Notes: generated by a model from the sequence alone, not told the origin. A stretch of 27,115 nucleotides of DNA from Streptococcus sp. (GCA_003521145.1 DOTL01000071.1:1-27115); one strand, 5' to 3'; numbered from the stretch's first letter, positions 11,253-19,583 are shown. Program-made: numbers and translations.

Positions 11253-12119
11253 TTATTTGTTTGCATGCTTATCAGCTACGTCTTTAGCAAGTGCAAAGTT
11301 ACCAAGCGTTGCAGAACCATTACCTGAAACAGCGGGTGTAACAATATACTCATTTACATCTGGTACTGGAAGGTAACCATTCAAAAGAGCTGTGAATTTT
11401 TCACGGACACGACGAAGCATGTGTTCTTGTCCCATAACACCACCCCCAAAGACGATAACTTCTGGACGGTAGAGCACAGTTGCCTTGAACATCCCAAACC
11501 TCAGAATTTTGCTCAATCAATTCGCCACGAATACCTGTACGGGCTTCAAGTGATGGACCAGCACCCAAACTTTCCAAACATCTGAGGTGGAATGGACAAG
11601 TTCCGTTAAATTCATTGGAAACATCATTTGGGTGAAGAGGTACATATACGTGGCCAGCTTCAGTGTGACCCATACCACCAATGAACTCACCATTTTGAAT
11701 AGCACCGGCTCCAATACCAGTTCCGATAGTGTAGTAAACAAGAGACTCTTAACACCTTTACGAACAAGTGTCCCACCATAAGCAGATGAGTTAACATCAG
11801 TCGTAATGTAGAAAGGAATATTAAACTCTTTAGCAATCAAATCAAGAAGGCCGATATTTGACCAATGTGGTTTTGGTATTGAAGTCACAAAACCATATGT
11901 TTCAGAGTTTGAATCAACATCAATTGGTCCAAATGAACCAATTGCAATTCCAGCCAATTGATCTTCATAACGTTTGAAAAATTCAATCGTACGGTCAATT
12001 GTTTCGTAAGGTATAGCTGTTGGGAATTGAGTTTTTTCAACGACTTAGAATTTCTCATCGCCAACAGCACAAACAAATTTTGTACCACCAGCTTCCAAGC
12101 TTCCGTAAAGTTTAGCCAT
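11253..12119 (-). pseudogene. scrK: Fructokinase (ROK family), multiply broken
   Basis: The intact enzyme phosphorylates fructose released from sucrose 6-phosphate. The reading starts at ATG 12119 (MAKLYGSLEAGGTKFVCAVG, the ROK phosphate-binding start). It hits an in-frame TAA at about codon 25 and continues with GIAIGSFGPIDVD and YITTDVNSSAYGGTLVRKG. It then shifts frame before the GIGAGAI region. The zinc-site region EAGHVYVPLHP remains. A stretch is lost between NSEVWD and FKATVLYRPEVIVFGGGVMG. The C-terminus to 11253 is otherwise clear. It lies downstream of the scrA remnant in the usual streptococcal order. Confidence 0.85.
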
Positions 12120-12264
12120 AGGTAAAGCAATCTCCTTTTGTAATCAATAAATAACTATTTTATACTAAAAAAGAAAAGCTAGGCAAAAGACAATCTAAAT
12201 GAGACCTTGTTTAAGGAGACACAGACTGCTCTGCTTCACACTTATCCTTATGAGCCATTTAACT

Positions 12265-12283
12265 AAAAAAGCCAAATTGGCTT
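12265..12283 (-). terminator. Terminator after the scrA remnant
   Basis: Minus-strand RNA forms AAGCCA/TGGCTT with a short loop, followed by TTTTTT. It lies just after the scrA stop. The 180 bp between scrA and scrK hold nothing else I can support. Confidence 0.55.
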
Positions 12284-12299
12284 CGACTTTTCTAGCTTA

Positions 12300-12473
12300 T
12301 TATTTAACTGCGACGAAGTCTGCACCTTCAACAACCGAACCAGCCGCTACTGATGAAACATCTTCGAAGTCTGCAGTGTTTGTAACGATAACCATAGTTG
12401 TATCGTCAAGACCTGCTTCAGTGATTACTGAGCTATCGAAGGTAGCTAAGACATCACCTTTTTTAATACGTTG
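12300..12473 (-). pseudogene. scrA: Sucrose PTS enzyme II, C-terminal IIA remnant
   Basis: The last ~57 codons (from QRIKKGDVLATF, through DDTTMVIVTNTADF, to VVEGADFVAVK and TAA at 12300) match the C-terminal end of a glucose-type IIA domain, as found at the end of streptococcal sucrose EIIBCA (ScrA). They do not resemble any part of a type I restriction subunit. The rest of scrA is gone. The remnant is fused in frame to the decayed hsdR upstream, so a naive translation gives a chimeric protein. The junction lies near 12470–12480, judged by where the homology changes, and is uncertain by a few codons. Confidence 0.75.
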
Positions 12474-12476
12474 ATT

Positions 12477-13967
12477 TGCTTGAATTTTTGCTTCATCAGC
12501 CGTACTCAGCAGGCGGCCTTGCTTATCGCGACGAGCTTTAACACGATTGGTTTCTTTTTCAAGGGCCCGGGTTATTAAAGCGTCTTTACCAATCGTTGTC
12601 ACGTGTCCCACATTAAACGGTAACACGGCTTGATCACCTAAGGCGTCTCGCAAGTTATAAACATGACAGACTTTACCAAATAGCTCCTCCGTCGTAACTG
12701 CTAGATCACCTTTGAGCTGTTTCTTATTTTTATTAAAAATGTGGGTGCCAGTGTAACCATACCAGTTAGTATTGATAAACGCTGCTCGAATTTCCTTTTG
12801 CATCTTACCAAATTGCGACCGCTGGGCTTCATCAACAAAGAAGATCACCCGTTGCTTTAAAGTTTTACTAAAGTGGGATTGCTTACCGGTTGCCAGTTGG
12901 GCTTGCGTTTTTTTGACCGCCCGATGGAGCTTTTGAATCGAGGTGACCAAGACCTTACCGTCATTTTGTTGCAATTTACGCATTAAATCACCGGTGTTTT
13001 GGGCTTCGTTAATGGCAATATCATCATTGGCGGCATAGGCACTAAAGTTGCTAGTTGTCTGTTCGTCTAAATCCCGCCGGTCAACTAAGAAGATGACCTT
13101 ATCGACACCGGGATCTTGCGCCGCTAATTTAGCGGTTTTATATGAGGTGAGTGTTTCACCAGAACCCGTGGTATGCCAAACAAAGCCATCTTGATGGTCA
13201 TGAATCCGGTGCATCACGGCTTCAATCGCATAAATCTGATAAGGTCGTAAGAGAATTAAGCTCTGACGTTCTTGGTCGATGACCGTATATTCACTGACCA
13301 TTTTGTGGGCCATGGGAATATTAAGGACTTGGCGCGTAAACGCTAAGCCGTTTTCCACGGGGTGATTATCCCGCGTTCGCCAATTGAACAAAAAGGCTTT
13401 ATTGAAATGATCCGGTTCGGCATTCGCAAAATACGCCGTACTATCCGGCATCATAATCACAAACATTTGCAGCAGCGAGTAAATCCCCGTATATTTACCT
13501 TCCTGCGCGTATTTTTCAATTTGATTAAAAGCCTGGTTAAGTTCGACCGTGGCTTTTTTTGTTCCAATTGAATTAAGGGTAACCCATTAATTAATAGGGT
13601 TACATCAAAACGGCGATCAGGATCGACATTTTGAGTACCAGCTAACCGTGGTCGCACTGCTTGTCGCACCACTTCATAACTAGATTTACCACCAGCAACG
13701 TCCGCTTTCCGAAAACAACTCAAGCGTCACCGTGCCCAGCTTAGCATCATCACGTTCAACTTCCACTTTGCCAATGCCATTTTCGGCGGCTGGTAACTTA
13801 GCTGCTTCGTAAGGTGTCCGGACCTCAATCGCCCGTTTAACTTTATTAAATTCGGTATCAGTTAAAGGGTATCCCTGCAATTTAGCATAGTTATTGTTAT
13901 TTAATTTATCACGAAAATTAGCCCATAATTGATCCGGCATCGCACTATATAGGTCTTTTCGTTCCAC
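12477..13967 (-). pseudogene. hsdR: Type I restriction enzyme R subunit (HsdR), truncated and frameshifted
   Basis: HsdR is the ATP-driven translocase and nuclease subunit of type I restriction systems. Visible parts are the N-terminal region (LWANFRDKL, SSYEVVRQAVRPRL, RRFDVTLLINGLPLIQLE), the helicase region (LRPYQIYAIEAVMHRI, HTTGSGETLTSYKTA, FLVDRRDLDEQT) and VDEAQRSQFG, as expected of the DEAx-like motif. Two frameshifts are clear: one near 13700 and one in an A/T-rich run near 13555. Motif I reads GSGET rather than the usual GSGKT, so the ATPase lysine is also lost. The 3' half is missing because the gene is joined to the scrA tail. No hsdM or hsdS is nearby. Codon use and homology suggest a lactobacillus origin. 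Confidence 0.85.
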
Positions 13968-13969
13968 CC

Positions 13970-14392
13970 ATTGATTGCTCCGAAGAACATCAAAATTCGA
14001 GAAAAAAGCTATGGACGCCCCCAGTCTGCAGAAATCACTGACACTGTGGGAGTTATTGTCACAGTTCCAGCAATTAATATTTTCTCAGCTTCATTTTGGG
14101 AATGGCGCTTAAATACCTCAGAAAATAGATTCTTGAGATTGATATTGACCGGACCGGTTTCTCCGGTGTAATGATTCAATGCTGTCGTAGCACTTTGTCA
14201 AATGGAAGAATGTTCTGCCGCCTTTTGATTTAATGCATGCTCTCTTTGTGTCAATCGCATTCCTGAAGCATTATTTGAAACACTTTTTAATTGCTTTATT
14301 GGTTTCCCACATTTTGGGCAAAAATTCGATTTAGTTGTTAACCTTTCTCCACAGTTCACACAAAAATTAATTTTATTACTATTATTAGCCAT
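13970..14392 (-). pseudogene. Zinc-ribbon (possibly PrsW-like) protein, broken by two stops
   Basis: The frame starts MANNSNKINFCVNCGERLTT and has a double zinc ribbon (CVNC…CPKC). A TGA interrupts it at residue 65. The same frame continues as QSATTALNHYTGETGPVNIN, then LFSEVFKRHSQNEAEKIL, then SADWGRP, a TAG, and LFSRILMFF before homology ends at the hsdR junction. This is the layout of lactobacillus zinc-ribbon proteins with a C-terminal membrane domain; I recall some being annotated as PrsW-like, but I am not sure. Both stops could derive from TGG (Trp) by a single G-to-A change. There is no good ribosome site before the ATG, which sits in a small tandem repeat (ggctaatctat). Confidence 0.55.
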
Positions 14393-14489
14393 AGATTAGC
14401 CATAGATTAGCCGCCTTTTTAGAAAAATTTTTCAATGCTATATCCATACCATTGTTTTAACCACACATCGCTTGAATAACATACCTGCC

Positions 14490-14737
14490 TTAATTATAAA
14501 CTTTGAATTTTTTTCGATATCTGATGAAGGTTGTCCTTTTAATACCCGTCTTACGGGCGACGTCCACATCACTCATGCCCGCTTGGTAAAGCGTAAAGGC
14601 ATGTTGTAAGCGGGGATCATCTTCGGCATATTGGGGCTTTCGCCCATGATATTTACCCTTTTGTTTGGGCAGAGCAATTCCTTGTTGCTGACGTTCAATA
14701 ATTCGCTTACGCTCACTTTCGGCCTGATACTTATATA
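14490..14737 (-). pseudogene. Serine recombinase (resolvase/invertase), C-terminal fragment
   Basis: The remaining codons encode AESERKRIIERQQQGIALPK followed by a C-terminal helix-turn-helix (AGMSDVDVARKTGIKRTTFI). This is the arrangement of the E-helix/DNA-binding end of Tn3-type resolvases. The catalytic N-terminal domain with its serine is absent. The fragment is cut exactly at the terminal repeat of the adjacent insertion sequence, and the missing part is not found on its other side, so a deletion followed or accompanied the insertion. Confidence 0.7.
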
Positions 14738-16303
14738 GTGGCTGGTGAAAGCAGCATAACTGCACGCTTTATTGGCATCAAAGAATAGTAAAGATTACAA
14801 TTGGTGTAAAGTAAACATGGGCTAACGCCTATTTTCCTTGCACTTTTTATTTTTCCTGGAGGAAACCATCATGGCTTATCGACATCGTGCTACCCAATTG
14901 TCATTTCAATCCTTTAACAACGGCCTTGGTGTGCCACTTTCTTCCGACAATGAGTGGGTTCAATTAGCCGACATGCTCCCGTGGCAACAGCTCGATGAAG
15001 CCTATCAACTTCTTTTTACTGAGATGGGTGGGCGCGCTACTAAACTCTCTCGTCTGCTTTACGGTGCCAGTTTGATCAAGCAAGAAGACATCTAACCGAC
15101 CGTTCGGTCGTTACCGCTATTCGTGATACCCCGGCTTACCAGTACTTTATTGGGCTAAACACCTACACAACCGACTTGCCGTTCAACAACTCAACCTTGG
15201 TTTATTTTAGACGATGCATGGGTCAAATAACGGAACTAGTGCAAAATATCATCAGTGATACCTTGCGCGAACAAATCCAAAGCTTATTGCCAGATGATGA
15301 GCTCCGTGTCTTGATCACAGATGCTACTGCGGTGCCAATTGAAATTCGTTTTCCACAAGATACTTCGCTGCTAAATCAAGCTCGGCTCAATCTAGAAGAA
15401 ATATTATTAGACATGGCTCATCAGTTGCAAATCAAGCCTCCACGAACCTACAAACGTGAAGCAAAAGCTAAGTGGACCGCTTTTGCTAGAAAACTGCGGC
15501 GCTGGGCTAAGGAAACACGCAAGCAGATAAAAGTACATCTCCAGTATGTCCGACGTGATCTACGTTATATCGATGTGCTGTTGGCCCACGGTACCTCTCT
15601 TAACGAAAGGCAAACCAAACGATTGGCTGTGATTCGTGAACTTTTTGACCAGCAAATGTTCATGTATGAAAATCGGACCCATCGGGTCCCAGGACGGATT
15701 GTTAGCTTGGCACAACCGTGGATTCGCCCGATTAACCGTGGTAAAGCCAAACAATGAACCGAATTTGGTCCCAAGATTGATGCTTCAATTGCCGATGGCA
15801 TGATCGATATCGAACGATTTGATTTTAAGGCGTTCAATGAAAGCCAAGATTTAACAACAACCATCGATCATTATTGCGACGTGCATGGTTATTATCCCGA
15901 TGAAATCTTAGCTGACACACTTTATCGTACCCGCGAGAATCGTCAGCTCTGTCAACGACTAGGCATTAGGTTGTCGGGACCACCACGTTTAGGACGTAAG
16001 CCTAAAAAGATGGATGCTAAGCAGCGGCAGGTTGATCGTGACGCAGAGAAGCGGCGCGGGGAAATTGAACGCGGTTTTGCCTTCATGAAAGGCCCTTTTG
16101 GCCTTTCATTGGTGCGGACTAAAACGGTAGCCAGCATCGCAGTGACGATTGATATTGCGATCAATCTAGCCAATCTAAAGATGCTATTAAGGCTTTTTAA
16201 TGGACCAATTTTGATTTTTGTAAAATATAAGCAGGAATCTATCTTTATTCACTATCAAATTCACGTTTCAGGTAGCCGGAATGTTGCCTAATTCACCAGC
16301 CAC
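14738..16303 (+). mobile_element. IS5/IS1182-like insertion sequence, 1566 bp, inactive
   Basis: The element is bounded by inverted repeats gtggctggtgaa (14738–14749) and ttcaccagccac (16292–16303). Both sides are flanked by TA, which may be a 2-bp target duplication or part of a 14-bp repeat. It holds a single transposase gene that is broken twice. The two flanks belong to different genes (a serine recombinase and an XRE regulator). It therefore sits at a rearrangement point rather than in one simply interrupted gene. Confidence 0.75.
14871..16291 (+). pseudogene. IS5/IS1182-like DDE transposase, frameshifted
   Basis: Translation begins at ATG 14871 (ribosome site ctggaggaaacc) with MAYRHRATQLSFQSFNNGLG and a DUF772-like N-terminal domain. 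One base appears to be missing near 15090 (…LIKQED then a shift). The restored frame continues (…TDRSVVTAIRDTPAYQYF…NSTLVYFRRCMGQI) until a TGA at 15755 that would be CGA in an intact gene (…GKAKQ*TEFGPKIDAS). The third part carries DTLYRTRENR and the late helix EIERGFAFMKGPFGL, typical of the catalytic Glu region. Full length would be about 470 residues. Transposition from this copy would need a transposase supplied elsewhere. Confidence 0.8.
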
Positions 16304-16700
16304 TAGGTAGTACCGCATAACCATATTGAACTCTTAAAAAAGGATTAAAACGATCAATCCATTCATTTTGGCTAGCACGTCCGTATCCTAATACACTTAA
16401 TCATAAAAATATAAGAATAAAGATCGCTGAAACAATCATCAAATAGCGTTTATACTTGTCTTTGTCTCGTACGTCCTGACTAATTTTGTTAACCATCAAA
16501 TTTCCATCACCTTTAAGTAAAATATCTAGAGGAACAGCTGAAAATTTACTTAAATTTACTAATGTGTCTAAATTTGGATAACTTAAATTGTTTTCCCAGC
16601 GTGATAGCGTTTGACGTATCACATGTAATTTATCAGCCAATTGTTGTTGGGTTAAGTGCAGTTCTTTTCTTCTTTTTCGTAACACATTAGCAAATTGCAA
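16304..16700 (-). pseudogene. XRE-family regulator with membrane segment, truncated
   Basis: A TTG start at 16700 with ribosome site aaggagg gives MQFANVLRKRRKELHLTQQQ, a typical Cro/CI helix-turn-helix (LADKLHVIRQTLSRWENNLS). A short linker and one hydrophobic segment (YLMIVSAIFILIFL) follow. A TGA at 16401 stops the frame after 99 residues. The same frame continues as LSVLGYGRASQNEWIDRFNP to the insertion sequence at 16304, so the original protein was longer, with an extracytoplasmic domain (YxeA-like is my guess). The 99-residue product keeps its DNA-binding domain and could still be made. Confidence 0.65.
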
Positions 16701-16743
16701 TTTAATAGTCCTCCTTAACTTTTAAGATAGCAGAAATCTCATG

Positions 16744-16770
16744 AATGTAACGCAATTACCATGTTACATT
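16744..16770 (-). promoter_or_regulatory. Inverted repeat upstream of the XRE gene (candidate operator)
   Basis: aatgtaac and gttacatt form perfect 8-bp arms separated by 11 bp, 44 bp upstream of the TTG start. A TGCTATCTT extended −10-like sequence lies between the repeat and the start. Spacing and position suit an autoregulatory operator for a dimeric XRE repressor. Confidence 0.5.
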
Positions 16771-16792
16771 TATGATTATTCGATCTTAACCG

Positions 16793-16819
16793 AGAAAAAA
16801 TTGGCTTTTAACGCCAATT
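16793..16819 (-). terminator. Intrinsic terminator, third hairpin after cysE
   Basis: On the minus strand AATTGGC pairs with GCCAATT around a 7-nt loop, with TTTTTT following. It would stop read-through from the cbs operon before it reaches the XRE gene. Confidence 0.55.
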
Positions 16820-16840
16820 GAGCTTAATTTGATGTTGTTT

Positions 16841-16882
16841 ATTAGGGTCCGTCTGAAAATTTTATTTCAGACGGACCCTAAT
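16841..16882. repeat. Perfect 18-bp inverted repeat with 6-nt loop
   Basis: attagggtccgtctgaaa and tttcagacggaccctaat are exact complements separated by atttta. The arm resembles the terminal repeats of some insertion sequences, so this may be two abutting ends or a remnant. It may instead act as a terminator. Neither strand has a clear T run. Confidence 0.6.
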
Positions 16883-16906
16883 TATTTTCGACACAATAGT
16901 TAAATA

Positions 16907-16967
16907 CGAAAAACACCTTGATGATATTTTTGCCAACTGGCAACTATTTTCATCAAGGTGTTTTTCG
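16907..16967 (-). terminator. Long compound hairpin after cysE
   Basis: Perfect 18-bp arms (cgaaaaacaccttgatga / tcatcaaggtgtttttcg) enclose a 25-nt loop that itself contains a small stem (ttgcc / ggcaa). It starts 8 bp after the cysE stop, and the arm supplies a T5 tract on the minus strand. It is most likely the operon terminator. Confidence 0.65.
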
Positions 16968-16974
16968 AAAGTTA

Positions 16975-17382
16975 TTAATTTTTAGTGGTTGACGTGTTTG
17001 TCATGAAGGTCACGTTAATGACTTTAGCGGGTAACTTGTTAACGGTTCGGGTAGGGTTGCCGACCACTGTGGTTTTATCGGCCACGTTATTCAGGACAAT
17101 TGCCCCTGCGCCAACTCAACTAAAGGCACCGATCACAACGCCAATCCCGTTATCGATAAAAATGCGCTTACCGATTTTGGCTTCCGGTGAAATTGAGATC
17201 CCGGTTATTTTGGCGGCATGTTGACTTAGGAACACGGCAATTGTATAAAGCCGAGGAAAAGCCATAAAGTGAGCGATTCGGTACCAAAACAGGGCCCGAA
17301 TCACCGGGTAGGTTAAGAGAACTTCTAAAAGACTGTGGGCTGCCGGATCACGCTTGAGAATGGACCTTGCTATCTGAAACAT
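16975..17382 (-). pseudogene. cysE: Serine O-acetyltransferase, internally deleted
   Basis: CysE acetylates serine to give O-acetylserine, the acceptor for sulfide or thiol incorporation. ATG at 17382 has ribosome site gaggagcgagaa inside the end of cblB (35-nt overlap). The N-terminal helical part (MFQIARSILKRDPAAHSLLE) and the first hexapeptide repeats (ISISPEAKIGKRIFIDNGIG) are present. After VVIGAFS there is an in-frame TGA (17116), then VGAGAIVLNNVADKTTVVGN and a normal-looking tail to TAA at 16975. Compared with the family, most of the middle coils of the left-handed beta-helix, including the catalytic HP segment (…KRHPT… in homologues), are missing. The remaining length is still in frame (136 codons). 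The product should be inactive. Confidence 0.8.
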
Positions 17383-18532
17383 TTTTCTCGCTCCTCTTAA
17401 GCTCATTGAAGCCGCGTTCCAAATCGGCTAACAAATCCTTTTGATCTTCAACGCCGACTGAAAGGCGAATTAACTCGTCTTTGATGCCGTTTTTCAACCG
17501 AATGTCACGTGGAATTGAGCCGTGGGTCATCAAGGCCGGAATTTCGATCAAGCTTTCCAGTGCACCCAAACTCTCGGCCAATGTGATAACGTGCAGTTGT
17601 TCAACAAATTGTTTTGGATCCAGTCCGTCCTGTAATTCAAAGGAAATCATTGCTCCAAAGCCGTGCATTTGTTTTTTGGCGACTTCGTAATCAGGGTTGT
17701 TCGGATCGCCAGGGTAGTAAATTTTGCTGACAAGTGGCTGGTTTGATAGATAATTGAAGACGACTTCGGCATTGGCCATATGAGCACGCATTCGAAGAGA
17801 CAACGTTTTAATCCCACGTTGCAGTAGCCAACTTTCCTGAGGGGCCAAAATACCACCAATGGCATTTTGAAGGTAACCAATTTTTTCGGCCAATTGATCA
17901 TCTTTAGTGACGACCAGCCCGGCAATGACGTCGCTGTGACCGCCAAGATACTTGGAAGCACTGTGAAGAACAATATCCACTCCCTGTTCCAGCGGTCGCT
18001 GAATGTAAGGCGAGGAGAAAGTGTTGTCGATAATGCTTAAAATTTGGTGCGATTTGGCAATCTTGGCAACCGCTGCAATATCGGTTACTCGTAAAAGCGG
18101 GTTGGTTGGCGTTTCCAAGTAAATTGCTTTGGTATTTGGCGTAATCGCTTCTTCAACAGCGGCCAGGTCGCGGGTGTCAACCACGGTAAAGGTCATGCCA
18201 AAGCGTTTTAAAACGGTGTCAATCAATCGGAAGGTACCACCGTAGACATCATTGCCAATGACGAAATGGTCGCCGGCGGAGAACATTGAGAAGACTGTGT
18301 GGATTGCAGCTGAACCGGAAGCAAATGCAAACCCGGCTGTGCCTCCTTCCAACTCGGCAATTAGTTTTTCAACTGCTTCTCGAGTTGGGTTTCCAGAACG
18401 AGAATACTCATATTGATTTTCACCGATTTTTTGCTGATGAAAAGTTGATGCCATATAAATCGGCACCGAAACTGCTCCGGTTGCTTTATCTTCGCTAATA
18501 CCACCATGAATTAATTTTGTATCAAATTTCAT
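17348..18532 (-). CDS. cblB: Cystathionine beta/gamma-lyase-type PLP enzyme
   Basis: This 394-residue Cys/Met-metabolism PLP enzyme either cleaves cystathionine or makes it by gamma-replacement. The PLP lysine is K194 in SASKYLGGHSDV, with D169 (IIDNTFSSPY) binding the pyridine nitrogen. YEYSRSGNPTR (about 41–51) supplies the neighbouring-subunit Tyr/Arg contacts. Beta-lyase, gamma-lyase and gamma-synthase cannot be told apart reliably by eye; names cblB, cglB, ctl or metB are all used. Together with cbs it would convert homocysteine to cysteine if it acts as gamma-lyase, or support methionine synthesis if beta-lyase. The ribosome site agtgagg lies at a suitable distance from the ATG. It is intact, 21 bp after cbs. 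The gene set is typical of lactobacilli and is reported as horizontally acquired in S. thermophilus. Confidence 0.9.
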   Translation of the reverse strand: MKFDTKLIHGGISEDKATGAVSVPIYMASTFHQQKIGENQYEYSRSGNPTREAVEKLIAELEGGTAGFAFASGSAAIHTVFSMFSAGDHFVIGNDVYGGTFRLIDTVLKRFGMTFTVVDTRDLAAVEEAITPNTKAIYLETPTNPLLRVTDIAAVAKIAKSHQILSIIDNTFSSPYIQRPLEQGVDIVLHSASKYLGGHSDVIAGLVVTKDDQLAEKIGYLQNAIGGILAPQESWLLQRGIKTLSLRMRAHMANAEVVFNYLSNQPLVSKIYYPGDPNNPDYEVAKKQMHGFGAMISFELQDGLDPKQFVEQLHVITLAESLGALESLIEIPALMTHGSIPRDIRLKNGIKDELIRLSVGVEDQKDLLADLERGFNELKRSEKNVSDSKVHSQA

Positions 18533-18553
18533 TTTAATAACCTCACTTTATTT

Positions 18554-19465
18554 TTAATCATAAATATTTTCACTCATGTAACGTTCACTGCTATCTGGAA
18601 AAATTGTGACAATGGTACTATTCTCGGGAAGTTCCTTGGCAACCTTTAAGCTGGCAGCCAAGGCAGCCCCGCTTGAACTGCCAATGAATAATCCCTGCTT
18701 CTTGGCAAGCTCCTTAACTTGATGAAAGGCGTCGGCATCGGCAATTGTTAACGTTTTGTCGATTTGAACATCTTTAAAAAATGGTGGGACAAATTCAACA
18801 CCGATACCTTCAGTCCGATGGGGATGGGCAGGCCCACCATTTAGAATTGAGCCTTCAGGTTCCACAACGATGGTTTGAGTCGCCGGATTCTGCTCCTTTA
18901 AGTAACGAGCGACGCCTGCAAATGTCCCACCACTGCCCGCACCGGCAACAAAGGCGTCAATTGGGTCACTGAGGTCGTCAAGCAACTCTTGTGCCAGAGT
19001 GTGATAATAAGTATCAGGGTTGGCCGGATTTTTGAATTGCATTGGAACGAAACTGTTAGGAATTTGATCGTGAAGCGCTTCTGCTTTTTCAATGGCGCCC
19101 TTGATGCCCTGATCACTGGGGGTGTTGATTACTGTTGCCCCTAAGGCTTTCATCAATTGTTGTTTTTCAAAACTGAACTTTTCCGGTACGACCAGAATGG
19201 TTGGCAAATGGTGTTGTTGAGCGGCAAGGGCAACCCCAATTCCGGTATTGCCGGCAGTAGGTTCGATAATTGTTGTTACACCTTCAGTTACCTGACCACG
19301 ATTAATCGCATCTTGAATCATATATTGGCCCAGGCGGTCTTTGATGCTGCCTCCTGGATTAAACATCTCCAGTTTGGCGTAAATGCGACTGTGATTTGGA
19401 ATGTTGATTTGCAGATCAATCAGTGGCGTATGACCGATCAGTTCTGAAATGGAATGAATAAGCAT
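18554..19465 (-). CDS. cbs: Cystathionine beta-synthase / O-acetylserine sulfhydrylase family enzyme
   Basis: This 303-residue fold-type II PLP enzyme has lysine K42 in NPGGSIKDR, the substrate loop PTAGNTGIGVAL, the phosphate-binding loop GAGSGGTFAG and the late SSSGAALAA segment. The length lacks the regulatory CBS-pair and haem domains of animal enzymes. It condenses (acetyl)serine with homocysteine or sulfide. Being paired with a cystathionine lyase-type gene, it is usually called cbs in lactobacilli, although cysK activity cannot be excluded. The ATG at 19465 has ribosome site aaaggatctt. It is the first structural gene of the operon and lies 75 nt after an intrinsic terminator, under an apparent cysteine-codon attenuator. 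No lesions are seen. Confidence 0.92.
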   Translation of the reverse strand: MLIHSISELIGHTPLIDLQINIPNHSRIYAKLEMFNPGGSIKDRLGQYMIQDAINRGQVTEGVTTIIEPTAGNTGIGVALAAQQHHLPTILVVPEKFSFEKQQLMKALGATVINTPSDQGIKGAIEKAEALHDQIPNSFVPMQFKNPANPDTYYHTLAQELLDDLSDPIDAFVAGAGSGGTFAGVARYLKEQNPATQTIVVEPEGSILNGGPAHPHRTEGIGVEFVPPFFKDVQIDKTLTIADADAFHQVKELAKKQGLFIGSSSGAALAASLKVAKELPENSTIVTIFPDSSERYMSENIYD

Positions 19466-19540
19466 AAATAAGATCCTTTCTAATCATTTGGAGCAGTGTT
19501 TAGCTGGCGGGATGCTAGGGGAAATGGCCGCAATAGATAG

Positions 19541-19583
19541 AAAAAGGGCGCGAAATTCTGAAATCCAGAATTTTAGCGCCCTT
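19541..19583 (-). terminator. Leader terminator of the cbs operon (attenuator)
   Basis: The minus-strand RNA forms AAGGGCGC / GCGCCCTT topped by AAATTCTG / CAGAATTT with a 5-nt loop, then five U residues. It lies between the cysteine-rich leader peptide and cbs. Operon transcripts from the upstream promoter must read through it, so it makes sense only as a conditional terminator. Just upstream, 19584–19614 forms another hairpin (12 pairs with two G·U and one bulge). Confidence 0.85.

Noticed and set aside
12300..13466. A functional 388-residue HsdR
   Set aside because: It lacks the N-terminal region (separated by two frameshifts), the motif I lysine reads E, and the C-terminus belongs to ScrA.
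13971..14171. Plus-strand frame of 66 codons
   Set aside because: It is opposite the zinc-ribbon pseudogene, where the minus-strand reading gives recognisable family sequence.
14381..14412. CRISPR or regulatory tandem repeat (three copies of an 11-bp attagcc unit)
   Set aside because: There are only two to three short direct copies without spacers, at the start of a pseudogene; this looks like a slippage expansion.
16985..17224. Plus-strand frame of 79 codons
   Set aside because: Antisense to cysE; the minus strand carries the acetyltransferase hexapeptide repeats.
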